Positions 50,392-60,126 of a stretch of DNA of 64,000 bases are shown here, piece after piece. Position 1 is the stretch's first letter. Each line of letters begins with the position of its first letter. The notes under the pieces were generated by a model. It saw only the letters and a list, made by a program, of their open reading frames with translations, had not been told where the DNA came from and did not search any database. Origin of the DNA: Paenibacillus_I sp035510375 (GTDB taxonomy: Bacteria > Bacillota > Bacilli > Paenibacillales > Paenibacillaceae); NCBI RefSeq assembly GCF_035510375.1, contig NZ_DATKHG010000012.1; one strand, written 5' to 3'. Position numbers and translations under genes: made by a program.

Positions 50392-52167
50392 ATGGGCCGC
50401 GCAGCGAATGAGGATCGGTCGACGGAAGGCGCAAAGCGGATAGCCGAATGGAAGAAGCTTTTGAAGCCGGTGCGGCGCCGGCTGCTGGTTCTTCGTACCG
50501 TTCGCCGGATCGCCTACGGGCTGTTATCCGGCGCCGGCGCGGCGGTGCTGCTGCTGACGGCAGCCCGGCTGTGGCCCGTCGCGAACGTTCGTTGGTACGC
50601 CGCCGCTCTGATCGGGGCCGGCTTGCTGGCCGGCGCTTCGGCGGGTGTGCGGCGCGGCGTAACGGCCCGAGAGGCGGCTATGGTGATGGACCGTGACGGC
50701 ACGGACGACGCGGTCGGAACCGCTCTCGGCCTGCTGCACGATGATAACGCGGTGGCGCGCTTGCAGCGGCAGGATGCTGCGGCTCTGGCGGAGCGTTACG
50801 TCGCGCGGCTGGCGGAGCATATTCCTTGGCCGGGCTGGAGGAACGTCCGGAGCTTTGCCGGCGGAACGGCGCTGCTCGGCGCCGCGCTCGCCGTCCTGCT
50901 GCTCCTCCCGAATCCGCTGGACGATGTGCTCGCGGATCGCGCGGCGGCCAAGCGGGAGACCGTGAAGCTGGACGAGGCGGCCCGTGAAGCGGAAGCGAAG
51001 TTGAAGGAAAACGGTCTTGACAACGAGCAGGCCGAGGCGCTGAGCGAGTCGTTGGACCGGCTGCGCGAACGGCTGGGTAAGCTTGACGATCCTTCCGGGA
51101 CGCTGGATCGGATCGAAGAGGCGATGCGGGAGATGGACCGGCTCGCCGCCGAGCTTGCCGAACGGGAGAAGGCGGTCAAAAATTGGGCGCGGGAGGTTCA
51201 GCGGCCCGAGTTGCTCCGCAAGCTCGGGGAGGCGCTCGAAAGCGGCGACCGGGAAGGGCTGCGCGGCGCCATGGATGAGCTGCGCGACGAGGTGCGGAAG
51301 CTGACGCCGGAGCAAAAGCAGGCATTGGCCGAGCAGCTGCGCGAGCTGGCGCAAAGCGCGCCGAGCAGCGGCGAAGAAGGTTCGGAGAAGCCGCTGGAGC
51401 AGTCGCTCGAGCAAGCCGCCGGCCAGGTGGAGCAAGGTGATGGCGCGAATGACGCGCTCGCCGGATTGGAGCGGGCGCTGGACGCCGAGCTGACCGCCGA
51501 CGAGCTGGAGAAGCTTGCCCGCCGGATGGCGGGTCAGCTCGGCCAAAGCGGCGACGCGCTGGCGGCGAGGCTCGGCGCGGAAGCGGGAGCCGGTGGTGCG
51601 GCTGCCGCATGGAACGGCAGCGCGAACGGCGCAAGCGGCGAAGGAGGCGCGGCCGGACAGGCCGGCGGTGAAGCGGGCGGCGCTTCGGAAGGCGGTGACG
51701 GCGCAGGAGACGCGGGCGCGGAAGGTTCGTCTGGCTCCGGGCAGGGCTCGGGTGCCGGTACCGGCAGCGGGCAAGGTGCGGGCAGCGGCCCAGGCCCGGG
51801 GGGCGGTGAAGGCGCAGGCAGCGGCTCGGGCGGAGGCAGCGAGGGAAGCGGCGGAAACAGCGTTGGTTCAGGGAGCGGAACGGGCGGAGGCGGAGCCGGC
51901 TTCGGTCAAGGCGGCCGCACGCTCGTCACGACGCCGAGATCGCTGGCCGGAAGCGGAAATATACAGAAAGACGGCGGGCCCGCAAGCGGAGGGGAAATTT
52001 CAAACGACGGCACGGCACCCGCTGTTGACGGCGGCGCGCAATCGTACGAAGCCGTTTTTTCCGAGTATGAGGCACAGGCCCGCCAGTCGTTGAACAGGAG
52101 CCCGCTGCCGCAGTCGATGCAGGAGCGGGTAAGAAATTATTTTGAGGAAATCCAGCCTAATCGGTAG
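50392..52167 (+). CDS. Membrane protein with coiled coil and Gly/Ser-rich domain
   Basis: A 591-aa protein. Two spans at about 40-85 and a third at 152-174 are followed by a long charged coiled coil (about 185-360, e.g. AAREAEAKLKENGLDNEQAE and MDRLAAELAEREKAVKNWAR), then 110 residues almost only of Gly, Ser, Ala, Gln and Glu (about 400-515), and a compact C terminus (SYEAVFSEYEAQARQSLNRS...NYFEEIQP). It resembles the long helical proteins that accompany MoxR-vWA operons in other phyla. AAGGAGG at 7 nt supports the start. The structure suggests a spacer or tether outside the membrane. Confidence 0.75.
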   Translation: MGRAANEDRSTEGAKRIAEWKKLLKPVRRRLLVLRTVRRIAYGLLSGAGAAVLLLTAARLWPVANVRWYAAALIGAGLLAGASAGVRRGVTAREAAMVMDRDGTDDAVGTALGLLHDDNAVARLQRQDAAALAERYVARLAEHIPWPGWRNVRSFAGGTALLGAALAVLLLLPNPLDDVLADRAAAKRETVKLDEAAREAEAKLKENGLDNEQAEALSESLDRLRERLGKLDDPSGTLDRIEEAMREMDRLAAELAEREKAVKNWAREVQRPELLRKLGEALESGDREGLRGAMDELRDEVRKLTPEQKQALAEQLRELAQSAPSSGEEGSEKPLEQSLEQAAGQVEQGDGANDALAGLERALDAELTADELEKLARRMAGQLGQSGDALAARLGAEAGAGGAAAAWNGSANGASGEGGAAGQAGGEAGGASEGGDGAGDAGAEGSSGSGQGSGAGTGSGQGAGSGPGPGGGEGAGSGSGGGSEGSGGNSVGSGSGTGGGGAGFGQGGRTLVTTPRSLAGSGNIQKDGGPASGGEISNDGTAPAVDGGAQSYEAVFSEYEAQARQSLNRSPLPQSMQERVRNYFEEIQPNR

Positions 52168-52184
52168 AGCTTCGGGAGGACGTT

Positions 52185-53174
52185 ATGATCGAATCGAAAG
52201 CGCAGGTGGAAGAAGCCGTCGGACGTTACGAAACGATCCGGCGGGAAATCGGGCAGGTCATCGTCGGCCAGCAGGAGACGGTGGACCAGCTGCTCTGGTG
52301 CATCATCGCAGGCGGGCATGCGCTGCTTGAGGGCATCCCGGGCTTGGGCAAAACGTTGCTGGTCCGCACGGTCGCCGACACGCTGGATCTGTCGTTTTCC
52401 CGGATCCAGTTCACGCCGGATTTAATGCCGGCCGATATTACCGGCACGCAGCTCGTCGAGTTCGGCCTCCAGGGGCAAACCTCTTACCGTTTTCAGCGGG
52501 GACCGGTGTTCGGCAACCTTGTACTGGCCGACGAAATCAACCGCGCGACGCCGAAGACGCAGAGCGCGCTGCTCGAAGCGATGCAGGAGAAAACGGTGAC
52601 GGTCGGCGGCGAGACGCACGCGCTGCCGCAGCCTTTTTTCGTATTGGCGACGCAAAATTCGGTTGAACAGGAAGGGACCTATCCGCTGCCGGAAGCGCAG
52701 CTCGACCGTTTCCTGCTGAAAATCGAGGTTTCGTATCCGAGCCGCGACGAGCTGAAGGAGATCGTGCGCCGGACGACCTCGCCGGTAGAGAGCAAGGCGT
52801 CGCGCGTTGCGGACGCCGGGACGCTGATGACCTTGCAGCGCTTTGCGAAGGAAGTGCTCGTGTCCGACGAGGTGCTCGATCTCGCGGTGCAGACGCTGAT
52901 GCTCACCCATCCCGAGGAGCCGGGCGCGCCCGAGCCGGTTGTCCGGTATGTCCGCTACGGCTCCGGACCGCGGGGCATCCAGTCGTTGATCGCAGTAGCC
53001 AAGGTAAAAGCGCTGCTGGCCGGCAAGCTGCACGTTTCCTGGCAGGATGTACGGTCCGTCGCGCTTCCGGTGCTGCGGCACCGACTGGTGCTCGGCTACG
53101 AAGGCCAGGCGGCCGGCATCCGGCCCGACGACATCGTCGGGGCGGTCGTGTCGGCGGTGGAGTCGGGCCGATGA
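52185..53174 (+). CDS. MoxR-family AAA+ ATPase
   Basis: A 329-aa ATPase. Walker A is ALLEGIPGLGKTLLVRT (about 47), Walker B with sensor is NLVLADEINRATPKTQSALLEAMQE (about 110), and the lid holds PEAQLDRFLLKIEVSYPSRDE. MoxR proteins act as chaperones that load or remodel vWA proteins. DUF58 and two vWA genes follow at once. GGGAGG at 5 nt. Confidence 0.95.
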   Translation: MIESKAQVEEAVGRYETIRREIGQVIVGQQETVDQLLWCIIAGGHALLEGIPGLGKTLLVRTVADTLDLSFSRIQFTPDLMPADITGTQLVEFGLQGQTSYRFQRGPVFGNLVLADEINRATPKTQSALLEAMQEKTVTVGGETHALPQPFFVLATQNSVEQEGTYPLPEAQLDRFLLKIEVSYPSRDELKEIVRRTTSPVESKASRVADAGTLMTLQRFAKEVLVSDEVLDLAVQTLMLTHPEEPGAPEPVVRYVRYGSGPRGIQSLIAVAKVKALLAGKLHVSWQDVRSVALPVLRHRLVLGYEGQAAGIRPDDIVGAVVSAVESGR

Positions 53175-54196
53175 GAGCCGACGAAGAGATTCGGGGGCGG
53201 AAGGCGGCCGATTGGCTGTTTCCCGATCCCGCGCTGCTGCGCAAGGTTGAGCGGATGACCGTTGCGGCGAAGAGCCGCGTGCGCGGCAAGATGCAGGGGA
53301 AAAGGCGGTCGCGCACGCTCGGCAGCTCGCTGGAATTTGCGGACTATCGGCCGTATGCGCCGGGCGACGACATCCGCAGGCTGGATTGGAACGTTTACGG
53401 CCGGACGGGACGGGCTTATGTGCGGCAGTTCTGGGATGAGCAAGAAATTACGGTCACGATGTATGTGGACGTATCCCGGTCGATGCGGTTAGCGGCAGGT
53501 GGCGGGGCTTCCGCGGGCTTTGGCGGCGTCGGTGCGGATGAAGCGGAAGCGCCGCTTGCTCCGGAGAGCAGCAAACTGGCCTATGCGCTGCGGCTGGCCG
53601 CCTGCGTCGGCTATGCTGGACTGGCGGGCGAGGACCGGGTTGGCGCGACCGGCTTTGCGGAAGGCATCGCGAGCAAGTTTGCCTCGTTAAGGGGCAGAGG
53701 CTCAGCCGGCCGGTTGTTTGCTTTTCTCGCGGAACTGGCGCGCTTCGACCCGAGCGGCGGCGGTTATTCGCATCCGGCCGCCGGCGGCTTGGACATGTCG
53801 AAGGCTTTGTCGCTGCCGGAGGCGCTGCCCCGCCGCTCCGGACAAACCTGGCTGTTCACGGACGGACTCTATGAAACCGGAATCGAGGAGACGCTTCAAG
53901 CCTTGCTGGCGGCCGGGCAGGATGTCGTATTCGTCCAGCTGCTCGGTCCGGAGGAGCTGCGTCCCGAGCTCGCCGGCGAGCTCAAGCTGATCGACTCCGA
54001 GACGGGCAGCGGCAAGGAGGTCGCAATCGCCGGCGGCGTGCTGCGCGCCTACCGGGCGGCGGTGGACGAGCACTGCGCGGGAATCAGGCGGATGTGCGCG
54101 AAGCGAGGCTTCGCCTATGTTTTTGCGGACACGTCGCGGCCGGTTGAAGAGACGGTCGTCCGCTCGCTGCTGGGGCAAGGCTTGCTTAAGGGGTAG
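53171..54196 (+). CDS. DUF58 domain protein
   Basis: A 341-aa protein. The DUF58 signature EFADYRPYAPGDDIRRLDWNVYGR (about 56-79) is followed by VTMYVDVSRSMRL (about 97), a vWA-like MIDAS (DVSRS). DUF58 proteins are vWA relatives that work with MoxR ATPases. ATGA overlap with the MoxR gene. No membrane span. Confidence 0.92.
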   Translation: MRADEEIRGRKAADWLFPDPALLRKVERMTVAAKSRVRGKMQGKRRSRTLGSSLEFADYRPYAPGDDIRRLDWNVYGRTGRAYVRQFWDEQEITVTMYVDVSRSMRLAAGGGASAGFGGVGADEAEAPLAPESSKLAYALRLAACVGYAGLAGEDRVGATGFAEGIASKFASLRGRGSAGRLFAFLAELARFDPSGGGYSHPAAGGLDMSKALSLPEALPRRSGQTWLFTDGLYETGIEETLQALLAAGQDVVFVQLLGPEELRPELAGELKLIDSETGSGKEVAIAGGVLRAYRAAVDEHCAGIRRMCAKRGFAYVFADTSRPVEETVVRSLLGQGLLKG

Positions 54197-54306
54197 AGGG
54201 CGGCGGCAGGCTCGGTGCATGTCTCCGCTTTGGACCGAGCAACGGTTCCCGCTTGAGCCGCAGATAGCAAGACAGACTCGAATAGGCATCGGAAGGAGGG
54301 CGGAGC

Positions 54307-56370
54307 ATGGGATTTCAATCGGCCGTATCGGCATGGTACGCATTATCGCTGCCGTTGATCGCGCTCATGTATTTGCTGAAACGGACGTATGTCGATACCG
54401 AAATTTCCAGCGGCCTGCTATGGCGCCGGGTGCTGCGCGAGCAGGAGGCGAACCGCCCTTGGCAAAAGCTTCGCAGACAGCTGCTGCTGCTGATGCAGCT
54501 TCTCGCCGCCGCTCTCCTCGCCTTTGCGCTGATGCAGCCCTATGTGGAGGGAGCAGCGGCATCGTCGGCGCCGGCTGCCGTGGTGCTGGACGGTTCCGCA
54601 AGCATGGCGGGCGACGCGGCAATCGGCGGCGGAACCGCATGGGAGCAGGCCAAGGCCGCCTTCCGGCAGTGGCTGAACGAACAGCCGTCCGGCAAGCCCG
54701 TGACGCTGATCGCCGCAGGAGAAGAGCCGGATATCGTGCTGGCGGACGAAACGGATAAAAATGCTCTGCTGGAGGCGGTGAATGAGCTCAAGCTTAATTA
54801 CGGAAGCTCGGACGGTCCGGCGGCGCTGTCGCTAGCCGACGCCGTGCTGAAGAACGGGCGGGACGGCGAGATCGTCGTGTTTACCGACGGCCGTTGGCCC
54901 AGCGCCGAAGCGGCGTCTTTTCAGGCCGGCCACCCGGTGCGGGTCGTGCCCGTTCAAACCGGACGGAGCAATGTGTCGGTCGCCGCTTTCGGCGTGAAGC
55001 CGTTATCGGACGGAACCGCTTACTCGGGCGTGGTGACGCTCATTCATTACGGAGCCGAGCCAGCGACCGGAACGTTGACCGTAACCGCCTATAAGGACGG
55101 CAGGGAATTCGGCCGACCGTTCACCAAGTCCGTCACGCTGCGTCCAGGCGAGCAGAGGAGCTATCCGGCGGACCGTTTGCCGGAAGCGGATTATTACCGG
55201 GCCGATATCGACATACCCGACGCGTATGCGGCGGACGACAAGGCCTACGCTTTTCCGGTTACGGACGGGGAACGCCGAGTGCTGCTGGTCGGCAAAGGCA
55301 ACCTTTTCCTGGATAAAGCGCTGCAGTTGGCCGGCGTCCGGACCGTCCAGGCCGATCCCGAAAGCTTCAAGCCCACCGGCCGGGCGGAGGAAGAGATCGA
55401 CTGGATCGTACTCGACGGCGTGAACGAGGAGGAATTGGACTCCCGCGAATGGAAACGTCTCCTGGCGAACAAGCCGCTGTGGCGGATCCGGTCGGCCGGT
55501 TCCCCGCCTTCCGGCGCCGTTGCGGCCGAGCCGAACGGCAGCGGGGCGAGCGTAAGGGATCATCCGGTCACCCGGTATTTGACATTTCAGGACTTGCATA
55601 TTTCCCGTCTGGTGAAGGCGGATGCCGGGGCGCTCGGCGATCCCATCGTCACCTACGGAGGCGTTCCGGCGATCTATGCCGGCGCGGTGTCGGGCAAGCC
55701 CGGAATTGTTTTTGCTTTCGACCTGCATGATTCGGATTTACCGCTCAGGCCGGAATTTCCGATTCTGGTCGCGCAAGCGGCCGAGTGGATGAGCGGCGGC
55801 GCATCCGGGCATTTGGGCAGGCAAATTGCCGGAACCCGGTTCGACGTCCGCTTGCATACATCGGCTGCGGCTGCAGTCTGGGAGCCGGTGGAGGCGGGAA
55901 CGGCGGGAGAAGGAGCGATCGCGGCGGATGTGACGGAGCGGGGCTTGTCGTCCGAACAAACCGCGCCCGCCGTCCCGGGATTGTACCGTTTTGTCGAAAA
56001 AGACGCCGGCGGCGCAGTATTGGGCGCACGGCTGCTGGCGGTGACGCCGGAACCGGGGGAAGGCGCCTGGAACAAGCCGCCTTTCACGCAAATCGGTTCG
56101 GCGGCGCCGAAAAACGGAGGCGGTTCGGCCGGCGGCGAAGGCGATGCAGACGGTGCCGGCGGTGAAGGGACTGCCGGCGGTGAAGCCGCGGCAGACAAGG
56201 CAGGCACCGGTTCCAGGCCGTCAAAGGGCGTGAACGGCAGCGGCGCAACGAATAGCGCATCCGCCGCATTGCCGGTCGATCGGCAATCGCTTATTCCATG
56301 GATTGCTTGTTTTCTTTTGCTGCTGCTGGCGGCCGAATGGGGGGTGTACCGGCGTGGGACTGCTGGTTGA
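54307..56370 (+). CDS. BatA-like vWA membrane protein
   Basis: A 687-aa protein. The N-terminal aerotolerance-regulator (BatA) region has two spans (about 10-27 and 57-82) with basic WRRVLREQEANRPWQKLRRQ between. A vWA domain starts at AAVVLDGSASMAGDAA (about 93, MIDAS DGSAS) and includes VVFTDGRWPS. A long outside region, a Gly/Ala/Glu-rich linker (about 590-640) and a final span (about 665-681) follow. AAGGAGG at 7 nt gives the start. The next gene begins 17 nt before its stop. Confidence 0.85.
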   Translation: MGFQSAVSAWYALSLPLIALMYLLKRTYVDTEISSGLLWRRVLREQEANRPWQKLRRQLLLLMQLLAAALLAFALMQPYVEGAAASSAPAAVVLDGSASMAGDAAIGGGTAWEQAKAAFRQWLNEQPSGKPVTLIAAGEEPDIVLADETDKNALLEAVNELKLNYGSSDGPAALSLADAVLKNGRDGEIVVFTDGRWPSAEAASFQAGHPVRVVPVQTGRSNVSVAAFGVKPLSDGTAYSGVVTLIHYGAEPATGTLTVTAYKDGREFGRPFTKSVTLRPGEQRSYPADRLPEADYYRADIDIPDAYAADDKAYAFPVTDGERRVLLVGKGNLFLDKALQLAGVRTVQADPESFKPTGRAEEEIDWIVLDGVNEEELDSREWKRLLANKPLWRIRSAGSPPSGAVAAEPNGSGASVRDHPVTRYLTFQDLHISRLVKADAGALGDPIVTYGGVPAIYAGAVSGKPGIVFAFDLHDSDLPLRPEFPILVAQAAEWMSGGASGHLGRQIAGTRFDVRLHTSAAAAVWEPVEAGTAGEGAIAADVTERGLSSEQTAPAVPGLYRFVEKDAGGAVLGARLLAVTPEPGEGAWNKPPFTQIGSAAPKNGGGSAGGEGDADGAGGEGTAGGEAAADKAGTGSRPSKGVNGSGATNSASAALPVDRQSLIPWIACFLLLLLAAEWGVYRRGTAG

Positions 56371-59242
56371 ACGCCCCTGGGCGCTGCTCCTGCTCCTGCC
56401 TTGCGCCATATTCGTGTGGCGGATCGCGGCGTCCACGCTGCGCTTGACGGGAGGGCGCAAGGCGGCGGCCGTCACCGTAAGAGCCGTCATTCTGCTGCTG
56501 CTCGTTTCAATTGCCGCAGGCGTCATGCCGTACATGGAGCACAGCCGCCGGGACACCGTTTTTGTCGCGGACCGCTCCGCAAGCTTGAATGCCGACGAAC
56601 GGCTCGCCGACTGGTTAAACCGGGCGATTGGCTCCAAGGAGGAAAATGACCGGGCGGCGGTCGTTTCGTTCGGATTGAACGCCGTCGTCGAACGTTCGCT
56701 GTCCGGAACGGCCGAGAGCGGCGTATCGCTGCGGGCCGGCGTCAACGATTCATTCAGCAACGCCGCGGGCGGGCTGCAGCTCGGCTCCGGTTTGCTGGAG
56801 AACGGCGGGCGGGTCGTACTGCTGTCGGACGGCGAAGAAAACGTCGGCGATTTGCTCCGTCAAGGACGACGCCTCAAGGAACGGGGCATTGCGGTCGATG
56901 TGGTGCCGATGCCCCGCGCCGAGCGGCCCGATGCCGCAATCGAATCGCTTGACGTGCCCGCCGCCCTGAAGCAGGGCGAACGGTTTACGTTCGAGCTGAC
57001 CGTTGCAAGCACATTCGCCGGCGAGGCGGAGCTGCGGTTATACGAGGACAATACGGAGAAGGCGCGGGAAGCGGTCGTGGTCGAGCGGGGGGAGAACCGG
57101 TTCGCGCTGCAAAGCGTGGCCGCGGCTCCCGGGTTTCACCGTTACCGGGCCGAGCTGTATGCGAACGGGGACGAGCGGAGCGAGAACAACACCGCGTATG
57201 CGTTCAGCCGGATCGACGGACCTCCGGCGGTGCTTGTTGTGGAAGGCAAGTCCGGATCGTCCGTGAATATCCGATCCGCGCTGGAGGCGTCCCTCATTCC
57301 GTATGATGTGCTGCAGCCGGAAAGGCTCCCGCTGGAGTTCGCCGACTACGCGCGTTATGACAGCATTATTTTGAATAACGTGCCTGCGATGCGGATCGCG
57401 GAAGCGCCGATGAACCATCTGGCGGCGGCTGTCCGCGATCTCGGAATCGGCCTGATGATGACAGGCGGGGAGGACAGCTACGGACTCGGCGGTTACTTCA
57501 ATACGCCGGTCGAGCGGGCGCTTCCGGTATCGATGGCGCTTCAGGGCAAACGGCAAATTCCGTCGCTCGGACTCATTCTGGTCATCGACCGGTCGGGCAG
57601 CATGGAAGGCGGCAATTTGGAGCTCGCCAAGGAGGCGGCGCTGCGCACGGTCGAGCTGATGCGCGACAAGGACACGGTCGGCGTCGTCGCATTCGACGAT
57701 GCGCCCTGGTGGGTGATGGAACCGGTCAAGCTCACGGAACGCGATTCGGTCATGAGTGCGATCCGGGGCATTCAATCCGGCGGAGGGACCGACATCTATC
57801 CTGCCGTCAACGCGGCGTTGACGCGGATGAAAAGCATCAAGGCCGAGCGCAAGCATATCATTTTGCTGACGGACGGCATGTCCGCGGGCAGCGGAGGCTA
57901 TTCGGCGCTGACCGGCGATATGGTCGACAACCGGATCACGATGTCCTCCGTCGCGATCGGTGACGGCGCGGATACGGCTTTATTGGAAAGGCTGGCGAAG
58001 GAAGCGAAGGGCCGGTATTATTTTACGAACGATTCGAGCACGATCCCGGCCATATTCAGCCGCGAGGCGGTCATGATGTCGCGTACCTATATCGTTGAAA
58101 AGCGGTTCGTTCCGCAAATCGGAGCCGCCGGAGATTGGGCGCGCCGGCTCACGTCCGGCGTGCCGGCGGTCGACGCTTATGTCGCGACGTCCGCCAAAGC
58201 GACCGCCGAGACGGCGCTCGTAACGCCGATGGGCGATCCGCTTCTGGCCCGCTGGCAGTACGGTTCCGGCCGGACGGTGGCCTGGACGAGCGACGTGACG
58301 GGCCGATGGGCGAAGGATTGGACGGGATGGCCGGCTTTCCCGGACGTTTTTGCGGAATGGGTAAAATGGACGTTCCCGCAGTTCTCGAGCGAGCCTTATG
58401 AGATCGACGCCGCATTGAACGGCGGCGTTGCGGAGCTGACGATTCGCGAGGCGGGCGGCGGCGACGGCTTGACGGCGCCGAACCTGCGGGCGGCTGTGAC
58501 GGATGACACGGGCAAGCGGACGGAGCTTGCGCCGGTGCCCAATGCGCCGGGGGATTACAGCGCTAGCATGACTGTTGCGGGGCCCGGCGTGTATATCGCG
58601 AATATCGGCGGCTCGGACGGAGGCGGATTGACCGAGGAGGCGGCAGCCGCTTCGGGCGGGACGACGGCCGGCTTCGTCATCCCTTATTCGCCGGAGTACC
58701 GGTTAACCGATGGCGGCGGCCGCGAGAAGCTGGAGCGGCTCGCCGCAGCGACCGGCGGCCGCGTGCTATCGCCGGAGCGGCCGGAAGAGGCGTTCGCCGG
58801 CAAGCCGGCGACGAGCCGGGAACGGGTTGATTCCACGCGGGCGCTGCTGATCGCGGCGCTGGTGCTGTGGCTGATCGATATTGCGCTCCGGCGCATATCG
58901 ATCCCTTGGGGCAGGCTGGCGGCCTTGTCCGCCGGCCTGCTGCCCGGCCGGCGGCCGGTGGGGTCGGCCGCGCCGGCCGCCGAAGCGGCGCTGACGCGGC
59001 TGAAGCAGCGTGCCGGCCGCGTGGGCGCTTTTTACGGCGGCGCTGCGCCGCCGGGAATGGACGCCGCTGCGCGCGGCGCCCAAGCCGCGGAGCAGCCCGC
59101 AGGGTCAGCGGGACCCGGCACGGCCGGCGGTCCCGCATCCGCGCCGCCGGCTGCGCCGGGGCCTTCCGGCCGGGCATCCGCCGAATCCGGCGCCTCCGGC
59201 AAGATCAACCGGCTGCTTGCGGCCAAAAACCGCCGCCGGTAG
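56354..59242 (+). CDS. Large dual-vWA membrane protein
   Basis: A 962-aa protein. Two N-terminal spans (about 8-22 and 37-57) lead to a degenerate vWA-like domain (VFVADRSASLNADERLADWL...VVLLSDGEEN), a glutamine-amidotransferase-like segment (about 285-390: LVVEGKSGSSVNIRSALEAS, MMTGGEDSYGLGGYF), a full vWA domain (about 410-540: LVIDRSGSMEGG, SGGGTDIY, LLTDGMS, an intact MIDAS), a C-terminal span (about 835-852) and a Pro/Ala-rich tail. GTG 56354 overlaps the previous gene. The domain order resembles large putative amidotransferase-vWA proteins beside MoxR operons. Confidence 0.85.
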   Translation: MGLLVERPWALLLLLPCAIFVWRIAASTLRLTGGRKAAAVTVRAVILLLLVSIAAGVMPYMEHSRRDTVFVADRSASLNADERLADWLNRAIGSKEENDRAAVVSFGLNAVVERSLSGTAESGVSLRAGVNDSFSNAAGGLQLGSGLLENGGRVVLLSDGEENVGDLLRQGRRLKERGIAVDVVPMPRAERPDAAIESLDVPAALKQGERFTFELTVASTFAGEAELRLYEDNTEKAREAVVVERGENRFALQSVAAAPGFHRYRAELYANGDERSENNTAYAFSRIDGPPAVLVVEGKSGSSVNIRSALEASLIPYDVLQPERLPLEFADYARYDSIILNNVPAMRIAEAPMNHLAAAVRDLGIGLMMTGGEDSYGLGGYFNTPVERALPVSMALQGKRQIPSLGLILVIDRSGSMEGGNLELAKEAALRTVELMRDKDTVGVVAFDDAPWWVMEPVKLTERDSVMSAIRGIQSGGGTDIYPAVNAALTRMKSIKAERKHIILLTDGMSAGSGGYSALTGDMVDNRITMSSVAIGDGADTALLERLAKEAKGRYYFTNDSSTIPAIFSREAVMMSRTYIVEKRFVPQIGAAGDWARRLTSGVPAVDAYVATSAKATAETALVTPMGDPLLARWQYGSGRTVAWTSDVTGRWAKDWTGWPAFPDVFAEWVKWTFPQFSSEPYEIDAALNGGVAELTIREAGGGDGLTAPNLRAAVTDDTGKRTELAPVPNAPGDYSASMTVAGPGVYIANIGGSDGGGLTEEAAAASGGTTAGFVIPYSPEYRLTDGGGREKLERLAAATGGRVLSPERPEEAFAGKPATSRERVDSTRALLIAALVLWLIDIALRRISIPWGRLAALSAGLLPGRRPVGSAAPAAEAALTRLKQRAGRVGAFYGGAAPPGMDAAARGAQAAEQPAGSAGPGTAGGPASAPPAAPGPSGRASAESGASGKINRLLAAKNRRR

Positions 59243-59340
59243 CCCCTATGCCGCCGCCGCGCCCCGCTGGACATGGCGCCGCCGCGGCGGTACAATGCTT
59301 GTGAGCGGCATCACACAAGCTTGCGAAGGAGGCGCGCGAG

Positions 59341-59730
59341 GTGGATTTTTTTGCTCGGATTGCCGAGGATAAAATCAAGGAAGCGATGGCCCGCGGCGAG
59401 CTGAGCAATCTGCCCGGCGAAGGAAAGCCGCTCGAATTGGACGATCTGTCGCACGTGCCGGAGGATTTGCGAAGCGGCTATATCATGCTCAAGAACGCCG
59501 GCTTCGTGCCGGAGGAAGTCCATTTGGCCAAGGAAACGTTGGCGCTGCGGGATTTGATCCGCATGAGCCGCCATGACGGCGAGCGGGCGTCCTTGAAAAA
59601 GCAGCTGTCGGAAAAGCAGCTTCGCCTGCGCATGCTGATGGAGCAGCGCGGCATTTCGGACAGTTCGGCTTTTACGCAGTATGAAAACCGGATTCGGAAC
59701 AAAATAGAGGGGGAATCGGAAGATGTATGA
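59341..59730 (+). CDS. DUF1992 (DnaJC28-like) protein
   Basis: A 129-aa protein with the DUF1992 core: FFARIAEDKIKEAMARGELS, NLPGEGKPLELDD and LKNAGFVPEEVHLAKE. This domain occurs alone in bacteria and in eukaryotic DNAJC28. Role unknown. GTG start after AAGGAGG at 8 nt. Confidence 0.92.
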   Translation: MDFFARIAEDKIKEAMARGELSNLPGEGKPLELDDLSHVPEDLRSGYIMLKNAGFVPEEVHLAKETLALRDLIRMSRHDGERASLKKQLSEKQLRLRMLMEQRGISDSSAFTQYENRIRNKIEGESEDV

Positions 59731-60040
59731 GGAATGGTCGGCTCAGGATCTGAAGGATCGGCTTGACCGCGGCGAGAAGCTGAACCTGGTGGATGTGCGC
59801 GAGCCAGAAGAATGGCGGGAGGGGCACATCGCGGAAGCGCGCCATATCCCGTTGTCGCAATTCACCGAGCGTGTCGGCGAATTGCATGCGGAAGACGAGG
59901 ATGCGCCGCTCGTTTTCATTTGCCGGAGCGGCAACCGCAGCGGCCGCGTATGCGACTATTTGTCCCAGCAGGGCTATACCGTCGTCAACATGGCGGGCGG
60001 CATGCTGGCCTGGCCGGGTGACGTCCGAACCGGAGACTGA
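59723..60040 (+). CDS. Rhodanese-like protein
   Basis: A 105-aa single-domain rhodanese. LVDVREPEEWREGHIAEARH and the active-site loop VFICRSGNRSGRV (Cys about 69) are complete. It carries sulfane sulfur on Cys. It overlaps the DUF1992 gene by 8 nt, so they are coupled. Confidence 0.93.
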   Translation: MYEEWSAQDLKDRLDRGEKLNLVDVREPEEWREGHIAEARHIPLSQFTERVGELHAEDEDAPLVFICRSGNRSGRVCDYLSQQGYTVVNMAGGMLAWPGDVRTGD

Positions 60041-60126
60041 TCCGGCGGCGGGCGTCCTGTCCCGTCCGGCTGGCCCCATTTTCCAAGCAACCGTCAATTC
60101 ATTGAATCGAGAGGAGTTGCGCACGC

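Noticed and set aside
51640..51930. Tandem GGC/AGC-like repeats as a possible CRISPR or VNTR
   Set aside because: They are irregular codons for Gly, Ser and Ala in one reading frame; there is no fixed unit and no spacer.
51515..52093. A plus-strand frame inside the Gly/Ser-rich gene
   Set aside because: Its Ala/Arg/Pro-rich composition is the shifted frame of the Gly/Ser repeats; the main frame has proper ends.
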